Source of the DNA: Rhodospira trueperi
GTDB lineage: Bacteria > Pseudomonadota > Alphaproteobacteria > Rhodospirillales > Rhodospirillaceae
Direction: 5' to 3'
Assembly (NCBI RefSeq): GCF_900101965.1
Contig: NZ_FNAP01000019.1
Location: 1-41,728, forward strand
Length of the DNA: 41,728 bases
The position numbers and the translations under genes were made by a program. Under the pieces are notes generated by a model. It searched no databases, was not told where the DNA came from, and worked only from the letters and a program-made list of their open reading frames with translations. This document shows positions 1 to 8,599 of this stretch, piece after piece (position 1 is the first letter of the stretch; every line of letters starts with the position of its first letter).

Positions 1-96
1 CATCAAGACTACCCGCAAGGTCGCAGGCTGGGACCCCGCCATCATTGCCCAGCTCATTGCAGACCCGGTTCATTAACCTGGACTCGTTGCCGTGGT
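1..96 (+). mobile_element. 3' end of an ISAs1-like insertion sequence (left copy)
   Basis: The window opens inside a transposase gene. Bases 2-76 encode the C-terminal 24 residues of the transposase, ending PVH and TAA at 74-76. The 96 bases match the reverse complement of 41531-41626 with a single mismatch (position 41), and similarity stops abruptly after 96, so the IS boundary is at or near 96. The longer right copy resembles the ISAs1/H-repeat DDE transposase C-terminus. Only the tail is visible; family assignment rests on the right copy. Confidence 0.75.
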
Positions 97-174
97 TTCG
101 GAGCAGAAACCCCTTGCCAGCCGGTCGTCGAATGGGCTAGACACGGTGCCCCGGCGCGATCCGGCCGGCCTTGG

Positions 175-250
175 GTCCCCTTCGTCTAGAGGCCTAGGAC
201 ACCGCCCTCTCACGGCGGCAACAGGGGTTCGAATCCCCTAGGGGACGCCA
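175..250 (+). tRNA. tRNA-Glu (anticodon CTC)
   Basis: A 76-nt cloverleaf with encoded CCA. The acceptor stem pairs GTCCCC (175-180) with GGGGAC (241-246). The anticodon stem pairs CCGCC (202-206) with GGCGG (214-218) around the loop CTCTCAC, giving anticodon CTC at 209-211. The T arm carries GGTTCGAATCC. It decodes GAG. It stands alone, about 80 bp from the IS boundary, and is followed by an intrinsic terminator. Confidence 0.96.
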
Positions 251-268
251 ATAAAATCAAAGATATAG

Positions 269-295
269 CAGCCGCCCTCGGGCGGTTTTTCTTTA
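269..295 (+). terminator. Rho-independent terminator of tRNA-Glu
   Basis: The stem GCCGCCC / GGGCGG lies at 271-285 and is followed directly by a T-run at 286-290, then C and TTTA. It sits 20 nt after the tRNA CCA end, as expected for a monocistronic tRNA transcript. Confidence 0.85.
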
Positions 296-587
296 TTCCG
301 CACGAAAACGCCCTTAACGAGCGCGTCTGGGCGAATGCACTCGGGGGCGGAAGGACGTCCCGAAACACCCGTCAGAAGCCCCATTCATCGCGGTGACGGG
401 GATAACCGGCCGTGCATCGCCTGCGGGAAAGCGCATCAATGTCGAAGGGCGGCGTGACCATGCCCGCAGCGAATCACGAACCGCAAGTTCGCGCAACCAA
501 ATGTGAGTCGCGACGCAGCCACCGCCCGCATTTCTGCCCCGGTTGCCAAAATCCACGATAGTACCCTGTTATCGCTCACAAAGCCCT
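296..587. other. Intergenic stretch with no supported gene
   Basis: Short open frames exist here, for example on the minus strand at 314-556, but they have no ribosome-binding site, no recognisable motif and no coding-like base use. I see nothing functional before the palindrome at 588. Confidence 0.5.
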
Positions 588-644
588 GATCCGCCCAAAA
601 CCCGGTGACGGAGCCGGGTCTAACGATTTGAGTTTGGGCGGATC
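588..644. repeat. Nested inverted repeat downstream of cydC
   Basis: An outer pair of perfect 12-bp arms, GATCCGCCCAAA (588-599) and TTTGGGCGGATC (633-644), encloses an inner hairpin ACCCGG (600-605) / CCGGGT (614-619). It lies about 110 bp beyond the cydC stop on the minus strand. It could act as a transcript-end or mRNA-stabilising structure for the cyd operon. No T-run follows on either strand, so it is not a classical intrinsic terminator. Confidence 0.5.
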
Positions 645-751
645 GCCCGGACGTTGGCCCCGATGACGCTTGCGGGTATCGGAAAGAGTGTCGACCCCCT
701 GCTGTTTCAGCGGTCAGGAAACGCGGCCCCCTCACGGTCCCCCGTTGCCGG

Positions 752-2458
752 TCAAACGGCGCAGCGTTCCAGGAAGTGACGGAAGGGACCCTCGGTTCGG
801 GTCAGTGCCCAGGGATTGCCCGCCTCCAGCACCCGGCCGCCATCCAGGTACAGCACCGTATCCATGCGGTCCAGCCCGGCCGGCCGGTGGGTGATCAGGA
901 CCACGGCCTGCCGGCGGGCCTCGGCGGTGGCCAGCACGCGGTCAAGAACGGCCGCCTCGGCGGCCGGGTCCAATCCCTCGCCGGGTTCGTCCAGGACCAG
1001 GACCGGCGCCGGGGACAGCAGGGCGCGGGCGATCCCCAGGCGCCGCGCCTCGCCCCCGGACAGGGGGCGTCCGCCGCGTCCCAGGGGCTCGTCCAGGCCC
1101 AGGGGCAAGGCCGCGAGCCAGTCCACCAATCCGGCCGTGGCCAGCGCGTCCCGAAGCGCGACCTCCGTTACCGCCGGATCGCCAAGCGTCAGATTGTGGC
1201 GCAGGGTCTCGGACAGCAGCACCGGGGTCTGCGGCGCCACGGCGAGCCGCAGGCCTGTCGTGCCCTCGATGGTGCCTGTGTCCGGTCGCAGGTCCCCGGC
1301 CAGGATCGAGACGATGGAGGACTTGCCGGCGCCGCTGGCGCCGACCAACCCCAACCGGTCCCCAGGGGCCAGCGTTAGGGAGACGTCCTCCAGGGTAGGG
1401 CGGCTGGCGCCCGGCCAGCGCGCGGTCACGCGGGTCAGGCGGATCGGGGCCGGTTCGCCCCTAGGCTCGGTCCTCGCGTCGGGAGGGCTGGCCTTCGGCG
1501 TGGGGCCGGCGAGCGCCCGCACGCGGTCCAGGGCCGCCGTCACGGCGCCCACCCGCTGGAGCGCCTGGGGCAGGGGAGACAGCGGGTCGAATGCGGCGAA
1601 TCCCAGGAAGGCCAGCATCACGAGCGCATCGGGCGCCAGGGTCCCGCCGATCACCAGGGGGGCTCCCGCCACGACCACCGCCCACAGCGTCACGTGGGCC
1701 GTCACGGGCAGCAGGGCGAGGCCAAGGGAGTCCTGGTGGGCGGCACGACGCCGCGCCTGCCGAAGAGCCGCGTCCCGCGCGGTCAGGGCGGCCTGGGTGC
1801 GCGCCAACGCGCCGAACGCGAACACCTCGTCCCGCCCCTCGACCACATCCGCCAGACCCATGGCCAACGCGGCGCGGGCCGTGATCGCCTCCCGCCCCGG
1901 CCGGCGACCGGCAAACGCGAGACCGACCGGCACGGCTCCGCCCCCGACCGCCAGCCCGAGAGCCACCACCACCGCCACCGGCGGCGCGATCCCGGCGGTG
2001 TGGACGATCACGGCCAGGGCGATCACCAGGGCCACGACGATGGGGCTGAACAGCGACAGCACGGCGCCTTGCAGGGTCTCCAGGTCGCTGCCCAGGCGGG
2101 TCGCGGCGTCGGCCCCGCGCGGAAAAACCGGATCCTGCGGCGAGCGCCGGCTCAGGTGGGCGAACAGGTCGGCGCGCGTGCGGCCGATCAGGCGCAGGAT
2201 GGCCTCGTGGGTGACCAGCCGCTCGGCATAGCGTCCGCCCGCGCGCAGGATGGCGCAGCCCCGGATCACCGCCGACGGCAGGAAGTAATTGAACGACGCC
2301 CCGGCCGCGCCGGCCAGGGCCATGCCGGTGATGAACCAGCCCGAGACCGCCAGCAACACCACATTCGCCAGCGCGGTGACCATGGCCAGCGCCAGGCCGG
2401 CCAGGATCCACAGGCGATGCCCGCGCGTGAACCGCACCAGGAACCCAAGGCGCGTCAT
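752..2458 (-). CDS. cydC: Cysteine/glutathione ABC exporter, CydC subunit
   Basis: 568 residues. It is half of the heterodimeric CydDC inner-membrane ABC transporter, which exports cysteine and glutathione to the periplasm and is required for assembly of cytochrome bd. The N-terminal half holds the six-helix exporter domain (roughly residues 10-310). The C-terminal ATPase has Walker A GASGAGKSS, signature LSGGEARR and Walker B VLVLDEP. I start at the ATG at 2458, which overlaps the cydD stop by four bases (ATGA). The open frame continues upstream to 2902, but that stretch is antisense-free overlap with cydD coding sequence and is not translated as an extension. Last gene of the cydABXDC operon. 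Confidence 0.93.
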   Translation of the reverse strand: MTRLGFLVRFTRGHRLWILAGLALAMVTALANVVLLAVSGWFITGMALAGAAGASFNYFLPSAVIRGCAILRAGGRYAERLVTHEAILRLIGRTRADLFAHLSRRSPQDPVFPRGADAATRLGSDLETLQGAVLSLFSPIVVALVIALAVIVHTAGIAPPVAVVVALGLAVGGGAVPVGLAFAGRRPGREAITARAALAMGLADVVEGRDEVFAFGALARTQAALTARDAALRQARRRAAHQDSLGLALLPVTAHVTLWAVVVAGAPLVIGGTLAPDALVMLAFLGFAAFDPLSPLPQALQRVGAVTAALDRVRALAGPTPKASPPDARTEPRGEPAPIRLTRVTARWPGASRPTLEDVSLTLAPGDRLGLVGASGAGKSSIVSILAGDLRPDTGTIEGTTGLRLAVAPQTPVLLSETLRHNLTLGDPAVTEVALRDALATAGLVDWLAALPLGLDEPLGRGGRPLSGGEARRLGIARALLSPAPVLVLDEPGEGLDPAAEAAVLDRVLATAEARRQAVVLITHRPAGLDRMDTVLYLDGGRVLEAGNPWALTRTEGPFRHFLERCAV

Positions 2459-4227
2459 GGCCTGGTCCCCTTCCCCGACGGGGCCGCCAGCGCGGCCGCG
2501 ACCAGCGGCGACCTGGCGCCCATCAGGCGGGCGAAGGCGCCCTGGCGCGCCTGGGAGAGGTTCGCAAAGGACCCCTCCTCCACGATGTGTCCGCCCTCCA
2601 GCACAAGAATGCGGTCCGCCCCTTGCAGGGTGGACAGGCGGTGCGCCGCGATGACGACCGTACGGTCCGCGCGCAGACCGTTGAGCGCCCGGATCAGGGC
2701 CTCCTCGCTGGCGTGGTCCAGGCTGGCCGAGGGCTCGTCCATCAGCACCAGCGGCGCGTCGGCCAGCAGGGCGCGGGCCAGCGCAAGCCGGCGGATCTCG
2801 CCGCCGGATAGACCACGACCGCCCTCGCCCAGGGGGGTCGCGAGGCCCAGCGGGCGGGCGGAGACCACCGCCTCCGCGCCCACCCGGCGCAGCGCCTCCC
2901 ACAGCGCGGCGTCGGGGGCATCGGGGGCGCCCAGGCGCAAGGCGTCGGCGATGGTGCCGGCGAACAGGCGCGGAGCCTGGGGCACCCAGGCCGGCCGGTG
3001 CCGCCGGGGATCAAGCGGATCGCCGTCGACGAGGATGCGCCCGCCCGTGGGATGCAGTACCCCCCGCAACAGAGCCAGCAGGGTGCTCTTGCCGCCGCCG
3101 CTGGCCCCCACCAGGGCCGTCAGGGTCCCGGGCTCCAGCGTCACGGAGAGGTCCGTCAGGATCGGCGCCGTTTCTGCGGCGGCATAGGCGAAAGACACAT
3201 GCTCCAGGACCACGCGCGGGGCGGCCCCGGTCACGGGCGCGGCGGCAATGGTCTCCGGCGGTGTGGCCGGTGTGCCCCGCAGCACCGGAGCCAGCCGCTC
3301 GGCGGCGGCCAGCGCGTCCATGCGGGCGTGGTACTGGGCGCCCAGCGCGCGCAGCGGCAGGTAGAACTCCGGTGCCAGCAAAAGGATGAACAGCGCCCGG
3401 TCGTAGTCCACCATGCCCCACAGCAGCCGGAAGCCCAGGAAGACCGCCACCAACGCGACCCCCAGCGTGGCCAGGATCTCCAGCGCCAGGGCCGACAGAA
3501 ACGCCACCCGCAGCACCTTCATCGTGGCGATCCGGTAGCCCTCGGCGGCGCGCGCGATGCGCATCCCCTCGCGGGCGGTGGCCCCGAACAGCCGCAGCAG
3601 GGGCAAAGCCTGCACGGCGTCCAGGAAGGCGCCCGACAGGCGCGTCAGGACCGCCCACTGGGCCACATTCAGGCGTTCGGCGCCGGCGCCGATCAGGATC
3701 ATGAACAGCGGGATCAAGGGCGCCGTGACCGCCAGAGTGAGGCCCGATATCCAGTCCAGCGGCAGCACCACGGCCAGGATCGCCAAGGTCAGGACGGCGG
3801 CCTGGGCGATGGCCGGCAGATAGCCCGACAGGTAGGGCGTGAGGGCTTCCACCCCATCGGTGGCCAGGGTGGCGGCCTCGGCCGGGGCCAGCCGACCGGC
3901 GGACCCGTCGGCCGTCGGGGCGGGATGGGTGAGCGTGGCGAACAGGTCCCGGCGCACGCGCGCCTGCGCCGCCAGCCCCAGGTCGGCGGCGACGACGCCG
4001 GCGGCCCAGGTGGCCAGCGCCCGCCCGGCGATCAGCCCGGCGGCCAGGATCCACAGCGTGGGATCGGGGGCGCCGTGGCCGAAGACCAGCCGATGCAGCG
4101 CCCCGGCCAACAGCGCGGCGTTGGCGATCATCAGCCCGCCGGCAAGGGCGTTCAGGGCGTAAACGGCGATCAGGCGGCCCCTGACGGCGGGCAGCAGACC
4201 GACGAGGGGTTCCGGGGCGCGGGTCAT
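2455..4227 (-). CDS. cydD: Cysteine/glutathione ABC exporter, CydD subunit
   Basis: 590 residues. It is the partner half of the CydDC exporter. A membrane domain with about six hydrophobic helices (residues ~15-320) precedes an ATPase domain with Walker A GASGGGKST, a PQAPRLF Q-loop, signature LSGGEIRRLALARALL and Walker B PLVLMDEPSASLD. It starts at the ATG at 4227, 113 bp after the cydX stop; that gap contains a perfect hairpin (4297-4332). Its stop overlaps the cydC start. Position directly after cydABX, together with the paired cydC, makes the CydD assignment stronger than sequence alone. Confidence 0.93.
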   Translation of the reverse strand: MTRAPEPLVGLLPAVRGRLIAVYALNALAGGLMIANAALLAGALHRLVFGHGAPDPTLWILAAGLIAGRALATWAAGVVAADLGLAAQARVRRDLFATLTHPAPTADGSAGRLAPAEAATLATDGVEALTPYLSGYLPAIAQAAVLTLAILAVVLPLDWISGLTLAVTAPLIPLFMILIGAGAERLNVAQWAVLTRLSGAFLDAVQALPLLRLFGATAREGMRIARAAEGYRIATMKVLRVAFLSALALEILATLGVALVAVFLGFRLLWGMVDYDRALFILLLAPEFYLPLRALGAQYHARMDALAAAERLAPVLRGTPATPPETIAAAPVTGAAPRVVLEHVSFAYAAAETAPILTDLSVTLEPGTLTALVGASGGGKSTLLALLRGVLHPTGGRILVDGDPLDPRRHRPAWVPQAPRLFAGTIADALRLGAPDAPDAALWEALRRVGAEAVVSARPLGLATPLGEGGRGLSGGEIRRLALARALLADAPLVLMDEPSASLDHASEEALIRALNGLRADRTVVIAAHRLSTLQGADRILVLEGGHIVEEGSFANLSQARQGAFARLMGARSPLVAAALAAPSGKGTRP

Positions 4228-4296
4228 GACATCCCGCCTCTCGGGTGGACGGAAGGGAACAGGGAAGACTTACGGGCCAGATCAACGGGTCGGACA

Positions 4297-4332
4297 CGGA
4301 CGGGCACCAGCCGATGAACTGGTGCCCGTCCG
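4297..4332 (-). promoter_or_regulatory. Perfect 14-bp hairpin between cydX and cydD
   Basis: Arms CGGACGGGCACCAG (4297-4310) and CTGGTGCCCGTCCG (4319-4332) pair without mismatch around an 8-nt loop. The structure begins nine bases past the cydX stop. No T-run follows in the direction of transcription. An mRNA-processing or stability element, or partial attenuation, separating abundant oxidase subunits from the low-abundance transporter, is more likely than full termination. Confidence 0.6.
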
Positions 4333-4340
4333 GCGCGGAC

Positions 4341-4451
4341 TCACGGATCCAGCGGCCCGGCGTCGGTTTCCTCGGCCTCCAGCCACATGACGTTGATGAT
4401 GCCGACCGCCAGGGCCGTGCTCAGGCCCAGAAACCACGTGAAGTACCACAT
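4341..4451 (-). CDS. cydX: Cytochrome bd small subunit CydX
   Basis: A 36-residue single-helix protein starting MWYFTWFLG and ending in an acidic tail. CydX is a small inner-membrane subunit that binds CydA and stabilises the heme b558/b595/d centres. The sequence shows the family pattern: an N-terminal MWYF, one hydrophobic helix (~residues 3-23), the GIIN.MW motif at its end and a glutamate-rich C-terminus. A strong ribosome-binding site, GGAGGAGG, lies 7 nt before the ATG at 4451. It sits 29 bp after cydB, the normal position. Confidence 0.94.
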   Translation of the reverse strand: MWYFTWFLGLSTALAVGIINVMWLEAEETDAGPLDP

Positions 4452-4480
4452 GGGAATAACCTCCTCCGCAAGGGCGTGTC

Positions 4481-5635
4481 TTAGTACGCGCCGGACCCCC
4501 GGCGTTCGATGTCGTCCTCGGTGACCACGCCCCACATGCGGGCGTAGCACCAGACCGTGTAGATCAGGACCAGCGGCAGGAAGATCACCACCGCCCAGAA
4601 CATCACCGTCAGGGTCAGGTGGCTGGAGGTGGCATCCCACGCCGTCAGGCTGGAGCCGGGATCGGTGGTGGACGGCAGGATGAACGGGAACATGGACACT
4701 CCGGCGGTGAAGATGATCCCGGTCAGGCACAGCGAACTAGACACGAAACCCAGCCCGGGCCGGCCAATGCGGCTGAGGGCCATGGCGCCCAGGGCCCCCG
4801 CGAAGCCGACCACCGGGGCCAGGATGGCGGCCGGATAGTCGGTGTAGATGCGCATCCACCCGCCGGGGACGGTGGTGACCTCCTTGGCCAGCGGGTTGGG
4901 CAGGGCATCCAGCGGCGGCTGGCTGACGATGCGGAAGCCGTCCATGCCGAAGGCGACCCACAGCCCCGCCAGGGCGAAGGCACCGACCGTCACCGCCCCG
5001 GCGATCAGGCCGGCGGTGCGCGACCGCTCAGCCACGGCACCGTCGGTGCGCATTTGCAGCCACACCGCCCCGTGCATCACCAGCATGGCCAGACTGACCA
5101 CGCCGCACAGCAGGGCGAACGGGTTCAGCAGCGGCAGCAGGGCGGTCAGCAACGACCCTTCGTAATGGGGCCGCAGCAGCGCATCCAGATGGAACGGCAC
5201 GCCCTGCAACAGGTTGCCGAAGGCCACGCCGAAGATCAGGGCGGGGATGGCACCGCCGGCGAACAGCCCCCAATCCCAGGTCTTGCGCCATTTTTGGCTT
5301 GTCAGCTTCGACCGGTAGTCGAAGCCCACGGGCCTGAAGAACAGGGCGAACAACACCAGCAGCATGGCCATGTAGAAGCCGGAGAACACGGCCGCGTAAA
5401 CCGCTGGCCACGCGGCGAAGATGGCGCCCCCGGCGGTGATCAGCCACACCTGATTGCCATCCCAGTGCGGACCCACGGTGTTGATGACCACCCGGCGCTC
5501 GCCGTCGGTCTTGCCGACGAAGGGCAGCAGAGTGCCCACGCCCATGTCCATGCCGTCGGTGATGGCGAAGCCGATCAGCAGCACGCCGACGAACAGCCAC
5601 CAGATGAATTTGAGGACTTCGTAATCGAGAATCAT
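4481..5635 (-). CDS. cydB: Cytochrome bd ubiquinol oxidase subunit II
   Basis: 384 residues, the usual length for CydB (E. coli about 379). Subunit II of the cytochrome bd quinol oxidase; it supports the heme-binding subunit CydA in the inner membrane. The N-terminus (YEVLKFIWW, then GFAITDGMDMG) and the segment GPHWDGNQVWLITAGGA are hallmark CydB sequences. Eight or nine hydrophobic helices are visible. It starts at the ATG at 5635, with GAAAGGGA upstream, 25 bp after cydA, and ends with TAA at 4481. Confidence 0.96.
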   Translation of the reverse strand: MILDYEVLKFIWWLFVGVLLIGFAITDGMDMGVGTLLPFVGKTDGERRVVINTVGPHWDGNQVWLITAGGAIFAAWPAVYAAVFSGFYMAMLLVLFALFFRPVGFDYRSKLTSQKWRKTWDWGLFAGGAIPALIFGVAFGNLLQGVPFHLDALLRPHYEGSLLTALLPLLNPFALLCGVVSLAMLVMHGAVWLQMRTDGAVAERSRTAGLIAGAVTVGAFALAGLWVAFGMDGFRIVSQPPLDALPNPLAKEVTTVPGGWMRIYTDYPAAILAPVVGFAGALGAMALSRIGRPGLGFVSSSLCLTGIIFTAGVSMFPFILPSTTDPGSSLTAWDATSSHLTLTVMFWAVVIFLPLVLIYTVWCYARMWGVVTEDDIERRGSGAY

Positions 5636-5660
5636 GACCGGTCCCTTTCCTTCGTCCGTA

Positions 5661-7256
5661 TCATTCCGCCGGCTGGGCGCCGGGATGGACCGGGGCGCCG
5701 GAGGCCGGGCCGGTCTCGCCGTGGTAACGGCCCGTCCCCAAGGTGGCCGGACCCTTGCGGGCGAAGTACACCATCAGGACCATCTCGATCACCAGCAGGC
5801 CGGTGTAGAACAGCAGGAAGCCGCTGATGCTGAAGATCAGGTCGCCCGTCGTCAGGCTGGAGGTGGCCAGGAAGGTGGGGAGCACCTCACCGATCGCCCA
5901 GGGTTGGCGCCCGTACTCGGCCACGAACCATCCCACCTCGCAGGCGATCCAGGGCAGCGGAATGGAAAAGACCAAGGTCCACAGCAGCCACCGCTGTTTG
6001 TGGATGGTGCGGCGCATGTTGAACCAGAACGCCAGCACGATCAGCGCCAGCATCAGGAACCCGAGGGCGACCATGATGCGGAAGGTCCAGAACAGCGGTG
6101 CCGCCGCTGGGATGCTGTCGCGCGCGGCCTGAGCGATCTGAGCGTCGGTGGCGTCGGCCGGGTCGGCGACGTAGCGCTTCAGCAGCAGACCATATCCAAG
6201 GTCGTTCTTGTGTTCCTCGAACAAAGCCAGGGTTTCGCCGGAGGCGGTGCCGGCCCGGATCTCGTCCAGCGCCTGACTGGCCAGAATGCCGCTGCGGATG
6301 CGCTCCTCGTGCTCGGCCATCAGGTCCTTCAGGCCGGTCACTTCCTCGGTCGCCGAGCGGGTGGCGATCAGGCCCAGCACCCAGGGGACCTGGACCTCGA
6401 CGTCCTTTGTCATGGTCTCGTCGTTGGGTAGGCCGAACAGCGTGAACGGCGCCGGCGCTTCGGCCGTGTCGTACTCCGCTTCGATGGCCGCCAGCTTGAC
6501 CTTCTGGACGTCACCCATTTCATAGCCGCTTTCGTCGCCCAGCACGATCACCGACAGGATGGAGGCCAGACCGAACGCGCAGGCCACCGAGAACGACCGT
6601 TTGGCAAACGCCAGATCGCGGCCCTTCAGCATGTACCAGGCGCTGATGCCCAGCACGAACATGGTTGCGGTGACATACCCGGCGGCGACGGTGTGCACGA
6701 ACTTCACCTGGGCCACGGGATTCAGCACCACCTCGGCGAAGTTCGTCATCTCCATGCGCATGGTTTCGGCCGAGAACTCGGCCCCGACCGGGTTCTGCAT
6801 CCAGGCATTGGCGACCAGAATCCACAGCGCCGACAGGTTGGACCCGAAGGCGGTCAGGAAGGTGACCGTCAGGTGTTGGCGCTTGGACAGCCGGTCCCAG
6901 CCCAGGAAGAACAGGCCGATGAAGGTGCTTTCCAGGAAGAAGGCCATCAGGCCCTCGATCGCCAGGGGTGCCCCGAACACGTCGCCGACATAATGGGAGT
7001 AGTAGGCCCAGTTGGTGCCGAACTGGAATTCCATCGTCAGCCCGGTTGTCACGCCAAGAGCGAAGTTAATACCGAATAATTTTCCCCAAAAACGGGCCAT
7101 GTCGCGATAGATGACCTTGTTCGTCATCACATACACGGCCTCCATCATGAAGACGATCCATGATAGTCCGAGCGTCAACGGAACGAAAAGAAAATGGTAC
7201 ATCGCCGTTAGGGCGAACTGCCACCTCGACAACTCAATGAACGTTTCGTCGAACAT
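5661..7256 (-). CDS. cydA: Cytochrome bd ubiquinol oxidase subunit I
   Basis: 531 residues. Catalytic subunit of a high-affinity oxidase that transfers electrons from quinol to O2. It aligns with E. coli CydA at a constant +2 offset through the key residues: heme ligands H21, H188 and M395, proton-path glutamates E101 and E109, and Q-loop residues K254 and E259. The Q-loop is the long type, with the C-terminal insertion containing [13 protein letters not shown] and [23 protein letters not shown] is intact. AAGGAG lies 8 nt before the ATG at 7256. First gene of the operon. The long Q-loop and CydX partner resemble the E. coli-type enzyme rather than the cyanide-insensitive CioAB type. Confidence 0.97.
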   Translation of the reverse strand: MFDETFIELSRWQFALTAMYHFLFVPLTLGLSWIVFMMEAVYVMTNKVIYRDMARFWGKLFGINFALGVTTGLTMEFQFGTNWAYYSHYVGDVFGAPLAIEGLMAFFLESTFIGLFFLGWDRLSKRQHLTVTFLTAFGSNLSALWILVANAWMQNPVGAEFSAETMRMEMTNFAEVVLNPVAQVKFVHTVAAGYVTATMFVLGISAWYMLKGRDLAFAKRSFSVACAFGLASILSVIVLGDESGYEMGDVQKVKLAAIEAEYDTAEAPAPFTLFGLPNDETMTKDVEVQVPWVLGLIATRSATEEVTGLKDLMAEHEERIRSGILASQALDEIRAGTASGETLALFEEHKNDLGYGLLLKRYVADPADATDAQIAQAARDSIPAAAPLFWTFRIMVALGFLMLALIVLAFWFNMRRTIHKQRWLLWTLVFSIPLPWIACEVGWFVAEYGRQPWAIGEVLPTFLATSSLTTGDLIFSISGFLLFYTGLLVIEMVLMVYFARKGPATLGTGRYHGETGPASGAPVHPGAQPAE

Positions 7257-7425
7257 GGGTAACTCCTTGAACGGAATGGGTCCGTCCCGTTTCGGTTGTT
7301 TCTGACCGAACGCAACTCTTTGAGATGTGTGTCGGCCGAGGCAAGGCCTCGGCGAGGATCGATCTGGTCCGTTGCGGATTCGCTAACGCGCCTCGTCCAC
7401 TTTCAGTATTTTTACGTTAGAGTAA
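7257..7425 (-). promoter_or_regulatory. cydA leader and promoter region
   Basis: This stretch precedes cydA. It holds an 8-bp palindrome GCCGAGGC (7335-7342) / GCCTCGGC (7346-7353) and an AT-rich segment around 7404-7435 that includes a TTGAT half-site. A full FNR/Anr box (TTGAT-N4-ATCAA) is not present, so oxygen control by that family is not shown by the sequence. Promoter elements cannot be placed with certainty. Confidence 0.35.
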
Positions 7426-7674
7426 TTGATATTTGTGGCTCGGTGCGCCGATCCCTCGCCGAGAGGCGTTCGGACCCGTCTCGCGCTGATCGAATGCGAG
7501 GATGACGAAAGCCCGCCGCATTTGGCTCGGCTCGCCCTCGAGCCTCTGGCTGCCCAGATGAAGGGATGCGACGAGCCGATCCACATCTGGTGGTTTTGCG
7601 GCGAAGGGTCGGCCGTGTCCCGCATGCGTGCTATTGCGACTAACTCGCAAATCGAATACCGTCACGGCGTTTAG
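7426..7674 (+). CDS. Possible small protein, unknown
   Basis: An open frame of up to 82 residues, divergent from cydA. The residues after position 18 look moderately protein-like (LALIECEDD, then EPIHIWWFCGEG), and codon third positions lean to G/C but less than in neighbouring genes. There is no clear ribosome-binding site for the first ATG, and I recognise no family. A stable hairpin at 7730-7768 follows the TAG by about 55 bp and could be its terminator, which is the main reason for listing it. It may equally be chance or a gene remnant. Confidence 0.25.
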   Translation: MIFVARCADPSPRGVRTRLALIECEDDESPPHLARLALEPLAAQMKGCDEPIHIWWFCGEGSAVSRMRAIATNSQIEYRHGV

Positions 7675-7729
7675 GGATGTGGCGCCGGAGACTCCGTCAC
7701 GTCCTTCCGTGAAACCGGAACCCCCCCTT

Positions 7730-7775
7730 CGGCGACCGGGTCTCAAAGGACCTTCGGCCCGGTCGCCGCCTTTTC
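7730..7775 (+). terminator. GC-rich hairpin, possible terminator
   Basis: Perfect 11-bp arms CGGCGACCGGG (7730-7740) and CCCGGTCGCCG (7758-7768) are followed by CCTTTT. The short T-run makes termination on the plus strand plausible. It could instead be a leader structure of the small membrane protein gene starting at 7828. Confidence 0.4.
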
Positions 7776-7827
7776 CCGGTGTCGCGGTTTGATCCCGATC
7801 CGACAGGACCTAAGGAGCCGCCCCCCG

Positions 7828-8181
7828 ATGACCGACGTCCCGCCATCGCACCGCCCTCTGCCGTCTTCAACGGAACCATCCAACGTCAGGGTTCATCCGG
7901 CGTCACATCGCCAACAGGAGACGCGTCCCGCTTCTCGCGCAATCGACCCCAAGGCGGAGGCCAGGACCCGACAGCGCGAAAAGACTCGGGCCAAAAACGC
8001 CATGGTGGTGTCCCTGGGGGCGCTGGTCTTCACCGGATATCTGTGCGCCCGGGGCAGCCGGCGCGACACCGACTCCGCCCGCATGGCTCACATGGTGGCC
8101 GGCGTCGCCCTGCTGGGTGCCTCCTACTGGCACACGACCCTCTACGGCCCTCGGAATGGTGGGGGTGGAAGCCGCGCATGA
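7828..8181 (+). CDS. Small two-helix membrane protein, unknown
   Basis: 117 residues. The first ~55 are polar and rich in Pro, Ser, Arg and His. Two hydrophobic stretches follow, AMVVSLGALVFTGYLCA (~58-74) and MAHMVAGVALLGASYW (~86-101), with a basic RGSRR loop between them, so it is probably an inner-membrane protein. I chose the ATG at 7828 because AAGGAG lies 10 nt upstream; an in-frame ATG at 7789 has no such site. No family recognised. It lies between the cyd and heme operons on the opposite strand to both. Confidence 0.6.
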   Translation: MTDVPPSHRPLPSSTEPSNVRVHPASHRQQETRPASRAIDPKAEARTRQREKTRAKNAMVVSLGALVFTGYLCARGSRRDTDSARMAHMVAGVALLGASYWHTTLYGPRNGGGGSRA

Positions 8182-8565
8182 ACCGGCCTTGCGGCCTTGT
8201 TCGGTCCAGTCCCGACGTTGCCGCCGATCCACGCGGAGACCTAATCATGGCTCTCGCCGTCGTTCCCTTTCCCCGCCAAGGCGGCGAGCCGGGCCGCCAC
8301 GCCCGTGTTCTGCTGGACGCCGCCCGGGCCTAGCGGCGCCCGTCCACTCCGGGTGACCCGTTTCCCGACGCTCGATTCCCCGACACTCCCTTCCCTGACG
8401 ACATCGTCCGACGGATGGGCGCGGCCGGACTGCTGAACGCGCTGGCGTCCCGGGCCGGCGTCCGAGACCCGGTGGCATCCGGATGATGACCTTGATGGCG
8501 ATCTGGATGCCGACCTGGATGTCGACCCTGGCCCGGACCCCGCGCGCCTCCTCGCCGCCGAGTGA
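8178..8565 (+). pseudogene. Possible decayed gene with acidic repeat tail
   Basis: An ATG at 8178 overlaps the preceding stop (ATGA) and opens a 51-residue frame ending at TAG 8331-8333. An internal start at 8247 has GGAGA upstream. Past the TAG the same frame continues with protein-like sequence (FPDARFPDTPFPDDIVRRMG), stopping at 8484-8486. The next frame then gives an aspartate-rich run (DDDLDGDLDADLDVDPGPDP) to TGA at 8563. One in-frame stop plus one frame change would join all three parts, suggesting gene decay. Chance open frames in GC-rich DNA are the alternative. Confidence 0.25.
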
Positions 8566-8599
8566 CGCGCGTCGAGACCGAACCGGGCATCGCGGTGTC

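Noticed and set aside
752-2902. A 716-residue version of CydC
   Set aside because: The extra N-terminal part lies within cydD coding sequence in another frame; the ATG at 2458 gives the normal CydC length and overlaps the cydD stop.
7404-7440. FNR/Anr box before cydA
   Set aside because: Only one TTGAT half-site is present; the second half does not match.
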